Shown in pieces: positions 43,196 through 53,273 of a stretch of 64,000 nucleotides of DNA (its first letter is position 1; each line of letters begins with the position of its first letter). The stretch covers positions 992,001 to 1,056,000 of the forward strand of contig NZ_NEVT01000006.1 in NCBI RefSeq assembly GCF_002261345.1. The letters run 5' to 3'. The DNA comes from Bordetella genomosp. 2. GTDB taxonomy: Bacteria; Pseudomonadota; Gammaproteobacteria; Burkholderiales; Burkholderiaceae_B. The notes beneath the pieces are model-generated. The model was not told where the DNA came from, ran no database searches, and saw only the letters and a list, made by a program, of their open reading frames with translations. The position numbers and the translations under genes were made by a program.

Positions 43196-43447
43196 TCAGG
43201 GACGGGTGGACGCCGGGCCGACGGCGGGCTCGCCCGCCGGCGCGCCGGCGGGCGGCGCGCCGCCTTCGACGCGCTCGACCACCAGGCCGCGCTTGACCGC
43301 CCCCGCGGTGATGGGCTGGTCGTCGAAGCGCGTCACGGCCAGGTAAATGGTGATGATGCACCCCAGCATGGCCAGCAGCGGCCCGGTCATCAGGAACCAG
43401 GGCCACGGCTCGCGATACCAGGCGTTGGATTGTTCGGGCGTATTCAT
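43196..43447 (-). CDS. ccoH: cbb3 oxidase accessory protein FixH/CcoH-like
   Basis: An 83-residue, single-helix protein (PWPWFLMTGPLLAMLGCIIT) followed by the usual FixH segment ITIYLAVTRFDDQPITAGAV. It is at the short end of the family, ending in a Pro/Ala/Gly-rich tail instead of the full periplasmic domain. FixH/CcoH proteins aid cbb3 assembly. It starts 14 bases after ccoG. Confidence 0.85.
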   Translation of the reverse strand: MNTPEQSNAWYREPWPWFLMTGPLLAMLGCIITIYLAVTRFDDQPITAGAVKRGLVVERVEGGAPPAGAPAGEPAVGPASTRP

Positions 43448-43461
43448 GTGGGGCTCCGGAC

Positions 43462-44871
43462 TCAATCGGGCATGTAGAAACTGGAAGGCTCGCTGCGTTC
43501 GACCAGGCGGCCGTCGGGCGTCTGCGCCCGCGCCTGGACCTGGATGGGGTGCGGGCCCGGCGCCGCGGCGCCGGCCGGCGCGCGGATCACCACTGGCACC
43601 AGCCGGTTGGCGTAGGGTTCCAGCAGGATGTCCGGGCCGGCCTGCCGCTCGGCGTGCACGGCCAGCCCGGGCAGCCCGCCGGCCGCCAAGTGCAGCCGCA
43701 TGGGCGCGTCGGAGGTATTGATGAGCTGCAGGCGGTACACGTTCTCGACCATGCCGCCCGGCACTTCGCGCGCCAGCACGCCGCGGTCGCGGATCACATC
43801 GACCCGCAGCGGGCTGCGCAGCGCCAGCGACGCCACGAAAGCGGCCGACAACGCCAGGATGATCGCGGCGTAGATCAGCACGCGCGGCCGCAGCAGGCGG
43901 GCCCGCGCCTGGCGCGCCGACCAGCCTTCCTGCACGGCGCGCTGCGAGGTGTAGCGGATCAGGCCGGCCGGATACTGCATCTTGCCCATGACCTGGTCGC
44001 AGGCGTCCACGCAGGCGCCACAGCCGATGCACAGGTACTGCAGCCCGTCGCGGATGTCGATGCCAGTCGGGCAGACCTGCACGCACAGACTGCAATCCAC
44101 GCAGTCGCCCAGGCCGGCGGCCCGGTGGTCGGCCTTGCGCGAGCGGCCGCCGCGCGGCTCGCCGCGCCCCTGGTCGTAAGTGACCACGAAGGTGTCCGGG
44201 TCGACCATCACGCTCTGGAAACGCGCGTAGGGACACATGTACTTGCACACCGCCTCGCGCATGAAGCCGGCGTTGCCCCAGGTGGCGAACCCGTAGAACA
44301 GCATCCAGAACCATTGCCACGGCCCCAGCTGCAGCGCCAGCAGCGCCGCGCCCAGGTCGCGGATCGGCGTGAAATAGCCGATGAAGGTGTAGCCCGTCCA
44401 CCAGGCCACGACGATCCAGAGCGCGTGCTTGGCCAGCTTCAGGCGCAACTTGCGCAGGCTCCAGGGCGCGGCGTCCAGGCGGATGCGGGCCAGACGGTCG
44501 CCCTCGACCCTGCGCTCGATCCACATGAAGATCTCGGTGTAGACCGTCTGCGGGCAGGCATAACCGCAGAACAGCCGGCCGGCCACCGCCGTGAACAGGA
44601 ACAGCGACAGCGCCGAAATGACCAGCAGCACCGCCAGGTAGACCACGTCCTGCGGCCACAGCACCAGGCCGAACAGGTAGAACTTGCGCGCGCCCAGGTC
44701 GAACAGCACGGCCTGGCGGCCGTTCCATTGCAGCCACGGCATGCCGTAGAACACCAGCTGCGTCAGGAAGACGAACACCACCCGCCAGCGCGCGAACACG
44801 CCGCTGACCGAGCGCGGGTGGATCTTGCCGCGCACCTCGTCGATCGTGTGTTCAAGCGTATCGGACTGCAC
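43462..44871 (-). CDS. ccoG: cbb3 oxidase accessory iron-sulfur protein CcoG (FixG/RdxA)
   Basis: A 469-residue membrane protein with several helices, a CGYACPQTVYTEIFMW element and two ferredoxin-type cluster motifs (CVDCSLCVQVCP and CIGCGACVDACD), plus a C-terminal immunoglobulin-like FixG domain. CcoG is linked to copper reduction for oxidase assembly. The start is GTG at 44871 with a GGAGGCGAG site. It lies 13 bases after ccoP. Confidence 0.94.
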   Translation of the reverse strand: MQSDTLEHTIDEVRGKIHPRSVSGVFARWRVVFVFLTQLVFYGMPWLQWNGRQAVLFDLGARKFYLFGLVLWPQDVVYLAVLLVISALSLFLFTAVAGRLFCGYACPQTVYTEIFMWIERRVEGDRLARIRLDAAPWSLRKLRLKLAKHALWIVVAWWTGYTFIGYFTPIRDLGAALLALQLGPWQWFWMLFYGFATWGNAGFMREAVCKYMCPYARFQSVMVDPDTFVVTYDQGRGEPRGGRSRKADHRAAGLGDCVDCSLCVQVCPTGIDIRDGLQYLCIGCGACVDACDQVMGKMQYPAGLIRYTSQRAVQEGWSARQARARLLRPRVLIYAAIILALSAAFVASLALRSPLRVDVIRDRGVLAREVPGGMVENVYRLQLINTSDAPMRLHLAAGGLPGLAVHAERQAGPDILLEPYANRLVPVVIRAPAGAAAPGPHPIQVQARAQTPDGRLVERSEPSSFYMPD

Positions 44872-44884
44872 CTCGCCTCCGCCG

Positions 44885-45847
44885 CTACTGCGATGCCGCC
44901 GGGCCCGCTTCCGGTGCGCCCGCGCCGCCGGACCCGTCGGACATGTTCGACAGCCCCCATACCCAGGCCGTCAGGATCTTGATCTGTTCGGGCGTCAGCA
45001 CCGCGTCGTGCGCCGGCATGCGGTTGTCGCGCCCTTCCAGGATGGTCTGCACGATGGTGGCTTCCGAGCTGCCGTACAGCCAGGTGTCGTCGGTCAGGTT
45101 GGGCGCGCCCAGGGCCTGGTTGCCCTTGCCGTCCACGCCATGGCAGGCCACGCAGACATTGCCGAACTCGCGCTGACCGCGGAATACCTTGATCGGGTCG
45201 GCGGCCAGCCCCGACAGCGAGCGCACATAATGGGCGATGTCGCTGGCGGTGGCGGCGTCGATGCTGGCCTTCCAGGGTGGCATGATGCCGTGCCGGCCGT
45301 GGGTGATGGTCTGCTGGATGACTTCGGGCGTGCCGCCGTACAGCCAGTCGGCGTCCGTCAGGTTGGGGAAGCTGCGCCCGCCGCGCGCGTCGGAGCCATG
45401 GCATTGCGCGCAGGTGTTCAGGAACAGCCGCTCGCCGATCTGGCGCGCGGCCGGGTCGGCGGCGATCTGCGGCACCGTCATGGTTTCGAAGCGCGCGTAC
45501 ACCGGCTTGACCTGCTCGGCCAGCTGCGCCTGGTGGCGCCGCACCTCGTCGGCGGTGGTATAGCCCAGCATGCCCTGGAACGCGCCCAGGCCCGGCATCA
45601 GCAGCAGGTAGCCGAGCGCGAACAGGCACAACAGCAGGTACATCCAGGTCCACCAGCGCGGCACGGGGTTGTTCAGCTCGGTGAGGTCGCCGTCCCAGAC
45701 ATGGCCGGTGTCGTCGACCGGCCCCGCGGTCGGGCGCTTGCCCAGCCAGCGCCGCTGCGTGTACAGCAGCCACAGACACCAGGCGATGCCGCCCAGCGCG
45801 ATGCAGGCAATGAAATAGCTCCAGAAGCCGTTGATGAAATCGCTCAT
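44885..45847 (-). CDS. ccoP: cbb3-type cytochrome c oxidase dihaem subunit CcoP
   Basis: A 320-residue subunit with two N-terminal helices (FIACIALGGIAWCLWLLYTQ; MYLLLCLFALGYLLLMPGLG) and two c-type haem motifs, CAQCH and CVACH. It carries electrons from periplasmic cytochromes to CcoO/CcoN. Its start overlaps the ccoQ stop by four bases. Confidence 0.95.
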   Translation of the reverse strand: MSDFINGFWSYFIACIALGGIAWCLWLLYTQRRWLGKRPTAGPVDDTGHVWDGDLTELNNPVPRWWTWMYLLLCLFALGYLLLMPGLGAFQGMLGYTTADEVRRHQAQLAEQVKPVYARFETMTVPQIAADPAARQIGERLFLNTCAQCHGSDARGGRSFPNLTDADWLYGGTPEVIQQTITHGRHGIMPPWKASIDAATASDIAHYVRSLSGLAADPIKVFRGQREFGNVCVACHGVDGKGNQALGAPNLTDDTWLYGSSEATIVQTILEGRDNRMPAHDAVLTPEQIKILTAWVWGLSNMSDGSGGAGAPEAGPAASQ

Positions 45848-46011
45848 GGCCGCTTTGCTCCTAGTTCGGGTCGGTCTTCATCGGGCAAGGCGAACGGCAG
45901 CAAGGCCGACTCGCGGTTGGCGCGCTGCCGGCCGCACGAGTACGCCCACCAGACGATCCCGGCAAAGGTCGCCATGGATACGACGGTCATGATTCCCACG
46001 ATGTACACCAT
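45844..46011 (-). CDS. ccoQ: cbb3 oxidase small subunit CcoQ
   Basis: A 55-residue protein with one helix (MTVVSMATFAGIVWWAYSCG) and a charged C-terminus, the usual CcoQ layout. It was too short to be obvious but sits exactly between ccoO (stop at 46016) and ccoP (ATGA overlap). It stabilises the CcoP association in known systems. Confidence 0.88.
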   Translation of the reverse strand: MVYIVGIMTVVSMATFAGIVWWAYSCGRQRANRESALLPFALPDEDRPELGAKRP

Positions 46012-46015
46012 GATG

Positions 46016-46708
46016 TCAGTCCCCCTGCCCCGCGGCCGGCTGGGCCGCCTGCTGCCGGGCCTGTTCGGCCTCGGTCTGGCGCGCCTTGCGCAGCCCCACG
46101 CCCAGGCCCTGCAGGTAGGCCACCAGCGCGTCTTCCTCGGTCTTGCCGGCGATGGCCTGCGGCGCCGCCTCGATCTCGGCGTCGCTGTAGGGCACGCCCA
46201 GCTTGCGCAACGCCCGCATGCGGTCCTGGACATTCTGGCCGGTCAGCAGCGCGTGCTGCAGCCACGGATACGAGGGCATGTTGGACTCGGGCACCACCAG
46301 GCGCGGGTCGCGCAGGTGGATGCGGTGCCATTCGTCGGAATAGCGTTCGCCCACGCGCGCCAGGTCCGGGCCGGTGCGCTTGGAGCCCCACAGGAACGGA
46401 TGGTCGAACACCGACTCGGCCGCTTCGGAATAGGCGCCGTAGCGCTGCACCTCGGCCTGCAGCATGCGCACCTGCTGCGAATGGCAGCCCACGCAGCCTT
46501 CGCGGATATATACGTCGCGCCCCATCAGGCGCAGGGCGTCGTAGGGCTCGACGCCGGCCACGGCCTGGGTGGTGGAATGCTGGAAGAACAGCGGGACGAT
46601 CTGCACCAGCCCGGCGAACGACACCACCAGGATGCTGGCGACGATCATCAGGCCGATGTTCTTCTCGAGCGTCTGGTGCGAGAAAAAACCGTGTTGCTTG
46701 TTTGCCAT
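46016..46708 (-). CDS. ccoO: cbb3-type cytochrome c oxidase monohaem subunit CcoO
   Basis: A 230-residue subunit with an N-terminal anchor helix, haem motif CVGCH and distal Met in ESNMPSYPW. It is somewhat longer than the family norm because of a Gln/Ala-rich tail. It starts 10 bases after ccoN. Confidence 0.95.
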   Translation of the reverse strand: MANKQHGFFSHQTLEKNIGLMIVASILVVSFAGLVQIVPLFFQHSTTQAVAGVEPYDALRLMGRDVYIREGCVGCHSQQVRMLQAEVQRYGAYSEAAESVFDHPFLWGSKRTGPDLARVGERYSDEWHRIHLRDPRLVVPESNMPSYPWLQHALLTGQNVQDRMRALRKLGVPYSDAEIEAAPQAIAGKTEEDALVAYLQGLGVGLRKARQTEAEQARQQAAQPAAGQGD

Positions 46709-46718
46709 GGGAACCTCG

Positions 46719-48194
46719 TCAGGCGGTGGCGGCAGCGGCGGCGGCGATGCGCTCGCGCGGCTCGGCGGGCGGAATGGCCGGGTTGGCGGCGCGCTGGCCG
46801 CGCACCGTCATCCAGACGTTCCAGGCCATGATGAACACGCCGGACAGATACATGGCGCCGCCCACGAACCGGATCAGGTAGTACGGCAGGCGCGTCTTGA
46901 GTTCCTCCACGAAGCTGTACACCAGCGTGCCGTCGGCGGCGGTGTTGCGCCACATCAGGCCCTGCTGCACGCCGGCGATCCACATGGAGGCGATGTACAG
47001 CACCACGCCCACGGTGGCCACCCAGAAGTGCAACTCGACGGCCTTGATGCTGTGCATGGCCGTGCGGCCGTACAGGCGCGGGATCAGGTAGTAGAGCGAC
47101 CCGAAGGTGATCATGGCGACCCAGCCGAGCGCGCCCGAGTGCACGTGGCCGACCGTCCAGTCGGTGTAGTGCGACAGCGCATTGACCGTGCGGATCGACA
47201 TCATCGAGCCTTCGAAGGTGGACATGCCGTAGAACGACAGCGCGGTGACCAGGAACTTCAGGATGGGGTCGGTGCGCAGGCGGTGCCAGGCGCCCTGCAG
47301 GGTCATGATGCCGTTGATCATGCCGCCCCACGACGGCGCCAGCAGGATCAGCGAGAACGTCATGCCGAGCGACTGGGTCCAGTCGGGCAGCGAGGTATAC
47401 AGAAGGTGGTGGGGGCCGGCCCACATGTAGGTGAAGGCCAGCGCCCAGAAGTGCACGATGGACAGCCGGTACGAATAGATGGGCCGGCCGGCCTGCTTGG
47501 GCACGAAGTAGTACATCATGCCCAGGAAGCTGGTGGTGAGGAAGAAGCCGACCGCGTTGTGGCCGTACCACCACTGCACCATGGCGTCCTGCACGCCGCT
47601 GTAGGCCGAGTACGACTTCCACAGCGAGACGGGCAGCTCGATGTTGTTGAAGATGTGCAGGATGGCGATGGTCAGGATGTACGAGCCGAAGAACCAGTTG
47701 GCCACGTAGATGTGCTTGACCCGCCGCTTGGCGATGGTGCCGAAGAAGACGACGGCGTAGGCCACCCACACCAGCGTGATGAGGATGTCGATGGGCCATT
47801 CGAGTTCGGCGTATTCCTTGCTGCTGGTGTAGCCCAGCGGCAGCGTGATGGCGGCCGCGACGATCACCGCCTGCCAGCCCCAGAACGTGAAGGCCGCCAG
47901 CTTGTCGCTGAACAGGCGCGCCTGACAGGTGCGCTGCACCACGTAGTACGAGGTCGCGAACAGGCCGCTGCCGCCGAAGGCGAAGATGACCGCATTGGTG
48001 TGCAGCGGCCGCAACCGGCCATACGTGAGCCAGGGAATATCGAAGTTGAGTTGCGGCCAGATGAGCTGGGCCGCGATGAGGACGCCGACGGCCATGCCGA
48101 CGATGCCCCACACCACCGTCATGATGGCGAATTGCCTGACGACCTTGTAGTTGAACGTTTCTGGTCGGCCGTCGCCTGTGCTGCGATCATTCAT
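46719..48194 (-). CDS. ccoN: cbb3-type cytochrome c oxidase catalytic subunit CcoN
   Basis: A 491-residue haem-copper oxidase subunit I of the C family. Haem and CuB ligand regions are visible ([48 protein letters not shown]). It reduces oxygen to water at low oxygen tension and pumps protons. AGGAA precedes the ATG, and an FNR/ANR-type palindrome lies 58-71 bases upstream of it. Confidence 0.96.
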   Translation of the reverse strand: MNDRSTGDGRPETFNYKVVRQFAIMTVVWGIVGMAVGVLIAAQLIWPQLNFDIPWLTYGRLRPLHTNAVIFAFGGSGLFATSYYVVQRTCQARLFSDKLAAFTFWGWQAVIVAAAITLPLGYTSSKEYAELEWPIDILITLVWVAYAVVFFGTIAKRRVKHIYVANWFFGSYILTIAILHIFNNIELPVSLWKSYSAYSGVQDAMVQWWYGHNAVGFFLTTSFLGMMYYFVPKQAGRPIYSYRLSIVHFWALAFTYMWAGPHHLLYTSLPDWTQSLGMTFSLILLAPSWGGMINGIMTLQGAWHRLRTDPILKFLVTALSFYGMSTFEGSMMSIRTVNALSHYTDWTVGHVHSGALGWVAMITFGSLYYLIPRLYGRTAMHSIKAVELHFWVATVGVVLYIASMWIAGVQQGLMWRNTAADGTLVYSFVEELKTRLPYYLIRFVGGAMYLSGVFIMAWNVWMTVRGQRAANPAIPPAEPRERIAAAAAATA

Positions 48195-48248
48195 TCCTTA
48201 TCCCCGACTGCTGCGGAGATGAAATGATGCGTCCCCCTGGAATTGTGC

Positions 48249-48268
48249 GTCTTGACCAAAGTCAAGAC
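48249..48268 (-). promoter_or_regulatory. FNR/ANR-type box upstream of ccoN
   Basis: TTGAC-CAAA-GTCAA (48252-48265) is a perfect match to the FNR-family half-site layout, embedded in 8-base arms GTCTTGAC and GTCAAGAC. Its centre is 64 bases before the ccoN ATG. A class II site centred at -41.5 would put the transcript start about 22 bases before the ATG, with CATCAT as a fitting -10. Confidence 0.75.
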
Positions 48269-48311
48269 TAAGTTGAGCCGCGGGTAGGGGCTTTAGAAAT
48301 AATCGGAGCAT

Positions 48312-48464
48312 TTATGTTTCGCTGGCATCGCGATCGGACAGGATGGACGCCGCCGCGTCGTCGGGTTCGTCGAATTGCCCATTGAACACGGCCCAGCCGA
48401 GCGCCAGCCCGATGACCAGCACGAACAGCAGCGACAGCGGCAGCAACAGGTAGAGGATGGTCAT
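48312..48464 (-). CDS. ccoS: cbb3 oxidase maturation protein CcoS
   Basis: A 50-residue protein with one N-terminal helix (LYLLLPLSLLFVLVIGLALG) followed by WAVFNGQFDEPDDAAASIL, a good match to CcoS (the FDxPEGxA-like element reads FDEPDDAA). It is needed for haem/copper insertion into cbb3 oxidase in known systems. Its start overlaps the stop of the ccoI-derived gene by four bases. Confidence 0.88.
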   Translation of the reverse strand: MTILYLLLPLSLLFVLVIGLALGWAVFNGQFDEPDDAAASILSDRDASET

Positions 48465-49453
48465 GGCATGACCGGGGCGTCGGCGCCCGCCCGCGCGGCG
48501 GCCGGCGACGCCGGCGCCCGGTAGCGGCGATACAGGCGCCACGCGTGCCCCGCCACCGCCAGCGACGACAGCAGCATGGTGATGGCCGCCAGCCAGGGCG
48601 CCACCCACCCGGCCAGCGCCAGCGGGGTCATCAGCAGATGCCAGGCCAGCGAGCCGTAGAGGCTCTGGCGGGCAGTGCGGCGCGCCGCCGCGACCAGTTG
48701 ACGGAACTGGCGGGCATCCAGCTCGGCGCGCCCGGCCGCGGCGTGGGCGGCGGCCAGCGCGGTGGGCACCGCCATGGCCATCGCGCATGGGCAGCTGATG
48801 ACCAGCAGCGCCACCATGACCGGCACGGCATGCGGCGCGTCGAGCGCCGCCCAGGCCGCGCCGGCGGCCAGCGCCAGCGCGAGCTGGGCCGCCACGAAGC
48901 GGGCCGCCACGCGGTCCGCCGCGCGGCCCAATGCGCGGCGCCAGCGCTCCAGCCGGGCATGGCGGCGCGCCCGCGCGCCGCCTTCGCGCGGCGCGATGGA
49001 CTGCCGCGCGCACAGCGCCAGGTAGCGGGCCGTGAGCAGGAAGGCCACGAACATGGTGACCGAATCGAAATAGACTTCGCCGTGGCGCAGCCAGGTGGCG
49101 TGCACGCTCGGCAGGAAGGCGGCGACGATGCCCAGGGCCACGGGCACGTCCATGCCGGCGCGGCCCTGCCGCAGGCTGCGCGCGGCGCCCTGCCAGATGG
49201 GCCAGGCCGAGTACAGCACCACGGGCACCGTCAGGACCAGGCTGGCCCAGTTCATCAGCACGATGGCCCAGTCCAGCGTGGCCAGGGCGTCGGGCGGGAT
49301 GCCGGGATGGCGGACGTAGCCCGGCCAGGCGAACATCATTACCTGCATCATGGCCAGCCAGGCCCACCCCAGGCGCAGCAAGGCATGGCGCCGCGCCCGC
49401 CGGTCGCCGGCGGGCAGATCCGGCGGCACGGAGAAAATGGAACGTCCAGACAT
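48461..49453 (-). CDS. CcoI-derived membrane protein lacking all P-type ATPase catalytic domains
   Basis: A 330-residue protein in the ccoI position, beside ccoS. It aligns to the membrane parts of the CcoI/FixI copper P-type ATPase: first helices (AWLAMMQVMMFAWPGYV), the GMDVPVALGIVAAFLPSVHA pair, YFDSVTMFVAFLLTARYLAL, the CPC helix (ISCPCAMAMAVPTALAAAHA) and the C-terminal pair (PLALAGWVAPWLAAITMLLS, then SLAVAGHAWRLYRRY). There is no HMA domain, no TGE actuator motif, no DKTGT phosphorylation site and no ATP-binding domain; CcoI proteins are usually more than twice this length. ATP-driven copper transport by this chain alone is impossible. The frame is intact and still coupled to ccoS (ATGA), suggesting a retained non-ATPase role. 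I chose ATG 49453 over a GTG at 49471. Confidence 0.8.
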   Translation of the reverse strand: MSGRSIFSVPPDLPAGDRRARRHALLRLGWAWLAMMQVMMFAWPGYVRHPGIPPDALATLDWAIVLMNWASLVLTVPVVLYSAWPIWQGAARSLRQGRAGMDVPVALGIVAAFLPSVHATWLRHGEVYFDSVTMFVAFLLTARYLALCARQSIAPREGGARARRHARLERWRRALGRAADRVAARFVAAQLALALAAGAAWAALDAPHAVPVMVALLVISCPCAMAMAVPTALAAAHAAAGRAELDARQFRQLVAAARRTARQSLYGSLAWHLLMTPLALAGWVAPWLAAITMLLSSLAVAGHAWRLYRRYRAPASPAAARAGADAPVMP

Positions 49454-49618
49454 GTGCCCGATCGTAGCCACGGAGCCCGGCAGCCAATTTGATTGAAATC
49501 AAACTAGCTGCAAGAGCAGACTTTCTTACCACGCCGACCGCGCCGCGCGAGACATCCGCAACGCCCCGGGCTGCCCAGGATCAATACGGGCGCCCATCGG
49601 CGCCGCGATTCACCGCCG

Positions 49619-49645
49619 AAAAAAAGGGGTGCCCGAAGACACCCC
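49619..49645 (-). terminator. Rho-independent terminator of aceA
   Basis: Read on the minus strand, GGGGTG-loop-CACCCC is followed by seven Ts. It lies 38 bases past the aceA stop. Confidence 0.85.
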
Positions 49646-49682
49646 GAATCCACCCTACAACAGCAACTGAAAATTCAAGGCC

Positions 49683-51005
<1,323 letters not shown>

Positions 51006-51111
51006 GAAGATGCTCCTCAGGTAAGGGAAAGACAGAGAATCCGGTGCCGCGCCAATAGCGCCGCGTTGGATAAAAGTCTATTCCTGTGCTGCAGGGCAAT
51101 GTGGCCTTGTC

Positions 51112-51123
51112 TCTTATATAAGA
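51112..51123. promoter_or_regulatory. 12-base palindrome upstream of aceA
   Basis: TCTTATATAAGA is a perfect palindrome 107 bases before the aceA ATG. Symmetry suits a dimeric repressor of the GntR type; binding factor not identified. Confidence 0.5.
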
Positions 51124-51142
51124 CCAAATTCTTTTTCTTTAA

Positions 51143-51168
51143 AAATCAATCAATTAGAAGATTGATTT
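51143..51168. promoter_or_regulatory. 9-base inverted repeat upstream of aceA
   Basis: AAATCAATC at 51143-51151 and GATTGATTT at 51160-51168 form a perfect inverted repeat with an 8-base spacer. It could be a second operator or a hairpin. Confidence 0.45.
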
Positions 51169-51317
51169 CTTATTATGAAAACAAATTGTCCGCTGTGAAA
51201 TGCGGTCGCGCTGCTTTGCAGCAGTCGCTTTCATATGGCGGCACGCTGATTTCACAATCCGGAAGCAACGCCCCCGGTGCCCTACAATGAGGGCTGTGTT
51301 TTTGTCCCGCCTTTCCC

Positions 51318-52139
51318 ATGTCGCTGTCCAATGCCCCGCTGGGCCACAATGTCGCGTATCCCTCGCACTATGATCCCAGCCTGCTGTTTCCCATCGCGCG
51401 GGCGCACAACCGCGCCAGCCTGCAACTGACAGGCCGCCTGCCGTTTGCCGGCGCAGATATCTGGAATGCCTATGAACTGTCCTGGCTCGACGCCCGGGGC
51501 AAGCCGCGGGTCGCCATGGCGCGCTTCACGGTGCCGGCCGACAGCCCCAATATCATCGAATCCAAGTCGTTCAAGCTGTACTTGAATTCGTACAACCAGA
51601 CGCGCCTGGACGGCGCCCGGGCGCTGCGCGACCGGCTGGCGGCCGATCTATCGGCGGCCGCCGGCAGCACGGTGGGGGTGGAACTGATCCTGCCGGAACG
51701 CTTCGGCGCACTGGCCATGGGGGAACTCGACGGGGACTATATCGACGACCTGGACGTGGAGATCGACACCTATACCCCCGACCCCGCCCTGCTGCGCTGC
51801 GCCGATGGCGCTGCCGTCGACGAGACGCTCGCCTCGCGCCTGCTGAAGTCGAACTGCCCGGTAACCGGCCAGCCGGACTGGGCCAGCGTGCAGATCCGCT
51901 ACCGGGGCCGGCCGCTCGACCGGCCCGCGCTGCTGCGCTACCTGGTGTCGTTCCGCGACCATGCGGAATTCCACGAGCACTGCGTGGAGCGCATCTATAT
52001 GGACATCATGGCGGCATGCCGGCCCGAACGGTTGACCGTGTATGCCCGCTATACGCGGCGCGGCGGGCTCGACATCAACCCATGGCGCAGCAATGCCGAG
52101 GCCGCGCCGCCCGCGGACATGCGCACGGCGCGGCAGTGA
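51318..52139 (+). CDS. queF: NADPH-dependent 7-cyano-7-deazaguanine reductase QueF (long form)
   Basis: A 273-residue T-fold enzyme that reduces preQ0 to preQ1 in queuosine tRNA modification. The QueF signature [11 protein letters not shown] binds NADPH/substrate, the nucleophile Cys is in [12 protein letters not shown], and the second half has [12 protein letters not shown]. The length is that of the bimodular E. coli-type enzyme. It ends six bases from the convergent peroxidase gene. Confidence 0.96.
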   Translation: MSLSNAPLGHNVAYPSHYDPSLLFPIARAHNRASLQLTGRLPFAGADIWNAYELSWLDARGKPRVAMARFTVPADSPNIIESKSFKLYLNSYNQTRLDGARALRDRLAADLSAAAGSTVGVELILPERFGALAMGELDGDYIDDLDVEIDTYTPDPALLRCADGAAVDETLASRLLKSNCPVTGQPDWASVQIRYRGRPLDRPALLRYLVSFRDHAEFHEHCVERIYMDIMAACRPERLTVYARYTRRGGLDINPWRSNAEAAPPADMRTARQ

Positions 52140-52145
52140 ACCCCG

Positions 52146-53147
52146 CTAGGGCGTGAACGGCTGGGGCCGCGGGGTATCGTCCGCCGAGGGCGGCAGCGCC
52201 GGCAGCTGGATGACCGGCTGTTCCCCCGTGAGCGTCTTCAGGAACGCGACGATCTGGCTGTTTTCCTCGGGCGTGAAGGTGCGCCCCAGTTGCAGCCGGC
52301 CCATGACGTCGACGGCATCGGCCAGGGTGGCGGCCTCGCCGTCGTGGAAATACGGGTAGGTCAGCGCCACGTTGCGCAGCGTCGGCACCTTGAACATGAA
52401 GCGGTCGGCGTCCTGGCCGGTGACGCCCGCCCGGCCTTCGGCCGGATTGGCGGTCTGGTAGGGAGTGACCAGGCCCATCTTCTGGAACGAATTGCCGCCG
52501 GCCGCCGGGCCGTTGTGGCAGGCCACGCAGCCGCTGTTCTTGAACAGGTTGTAGCCGGCCAGCTCTTGCACGGTCAGGGCTTTTGCGTCGCCGCGCAGCC
52601 ATTGGTCGAAGCGCGCGTTGGGCGTGACCAGCGTTTCCTCGAACGCGGCCAGCGCCTGGGTGACTGCGTCGATGGTGATGGCGTCGCTGCCGAAGGCCTG
52701 CTTGAATTCGGCGCGATAGCCCGGGATGGAGCTCAACACCTGGATGGCCAGTTCGTGCGACGAGGCCATTTCGGCCGGGTTGGCGATGGGCCCGCCGGCC
52801 TGCTCGCGCAGGTCCTTGGCGCGGCCGTCCCAGAACTGGGCGATATTGAGGCTGGCATTGAGCACCGTGGGCGAGTTGATGCCGCCCTGCTGCCAGTTGT
52901 GGCCGATGGAGGCTTTCAGGTTGTCCGAGCCGCCCATGCTGAGGTTGTGGCACGAATTGCACGAAATGGCGCCGGACTTGGACAGGCGGGGGTCGAAGAA
53001 CAGCTTCTTGCCCAGTTCGACCTTGGCCGGCTCGGTGACGACGGCAGGCTCGATGGGCTGGATGGGCTCTTGTTGCTGCGCCGGCGCCGGGTGCGCCCAT
53101 AATCCCGCGATGGCCGCGACGGCCCATAGCATGCGTGGTTTGCTCAT
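52146..53147 (-). CDS. Dihaem cytochrome c peroxidase
   Basis: A 333-residue periplasmic enzyme. A signal (MLWAVAAIAGLWAHPAPAQ) is followed by two haem motifs, CNSCH (low-potential) and CVACH (high-potential), and the family blocks GKKLFFDPRLSKSGAISC, NAQFWDGRA-like text and KVPTLRNVALTYPYFHDG. It reduces hydrogen peroxide using cytochrome c electrons. AGGAAAG precedes the ATG at 53147; a longer frame to 53171 lacks such a site. A 9-base inverted repeat is centred about 30 bases upstream. Confidence 0.93.
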   Translation of the reverse strand: MSKPRMLWAVAAIAGLWAHPAPAQQQEPIQPIEPAVVTEPAKVELGKKLFFDPRLSKSGAISCNSCHNLSMGGSDNLKASIGHNWQQGGINSPTVLNASLNIAQFWDGRAKDLREQAGGPIANPAEMASSHELAIQVLSSIPGYRAEFKQAFGSDAITIDAVTQALAAFEETLVTPNARFDQWLRGDAKALTVQELAGYNLFKNSGCVACHNGPAAGGNSFQKMGLVTPYQTANPAEGRAGVTGQDADRFMFKVPTLRNVALTYPYFHDGEAATLADAVDVMGRLQLGRTFTPEENSQIVAFLKTLTGEQPVIQLPALPPSADDTPRPQPFTP

Positions 53148-53162
53148 ATTGCTTTCCTGACA

Positions 53163-53189
53163 AATAACCATTTATTTGGCATGGTTATT
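53163..53189. promoter_or_regulatory. 9-base inverted repeat upstream of the cytochrome c peroxidase gene
   Basis: AATAACCAT (53163-53171) and ATGGTTATT (53181-53189) with a 9-base spacer, immediately upstream of the leader. It does not fit the FNR (TTGAT-N4-ATCAA) pattern. Candidate operator for an oxidative-stress or metal regulator. Confidence 0.55.
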
Positions 53190-53273
53190 ACAGCGTAGCG
53201 CCGCGCAACCGACCTTGCGCGGCGTCAACGGCGACCCGCCGTCATGCAGAAAAGCGGCGCCCTGGCCGGCTGC

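Larger units (their letters stand above)
51006..51317. promoter_or_regulatory. AT-rich divergent region between aceA and queF
   Basis: I see no gene in these 312 bases. The part at about 51100-51190 is very AT-rich for this genome and carries a 12-base palindrome and a 9-base inverted repeat (listed separately). It must hold the aceA promoter and probably that of queF. Confidence 0.6.

Noticed and set aside
49454-49471. GTG at 49471 as start of the CcoI-like protein
   Set aside because: No ribosome site stands before it and the added six residues add no recognisable feature; ATG 49453 is simpler, though not proven.
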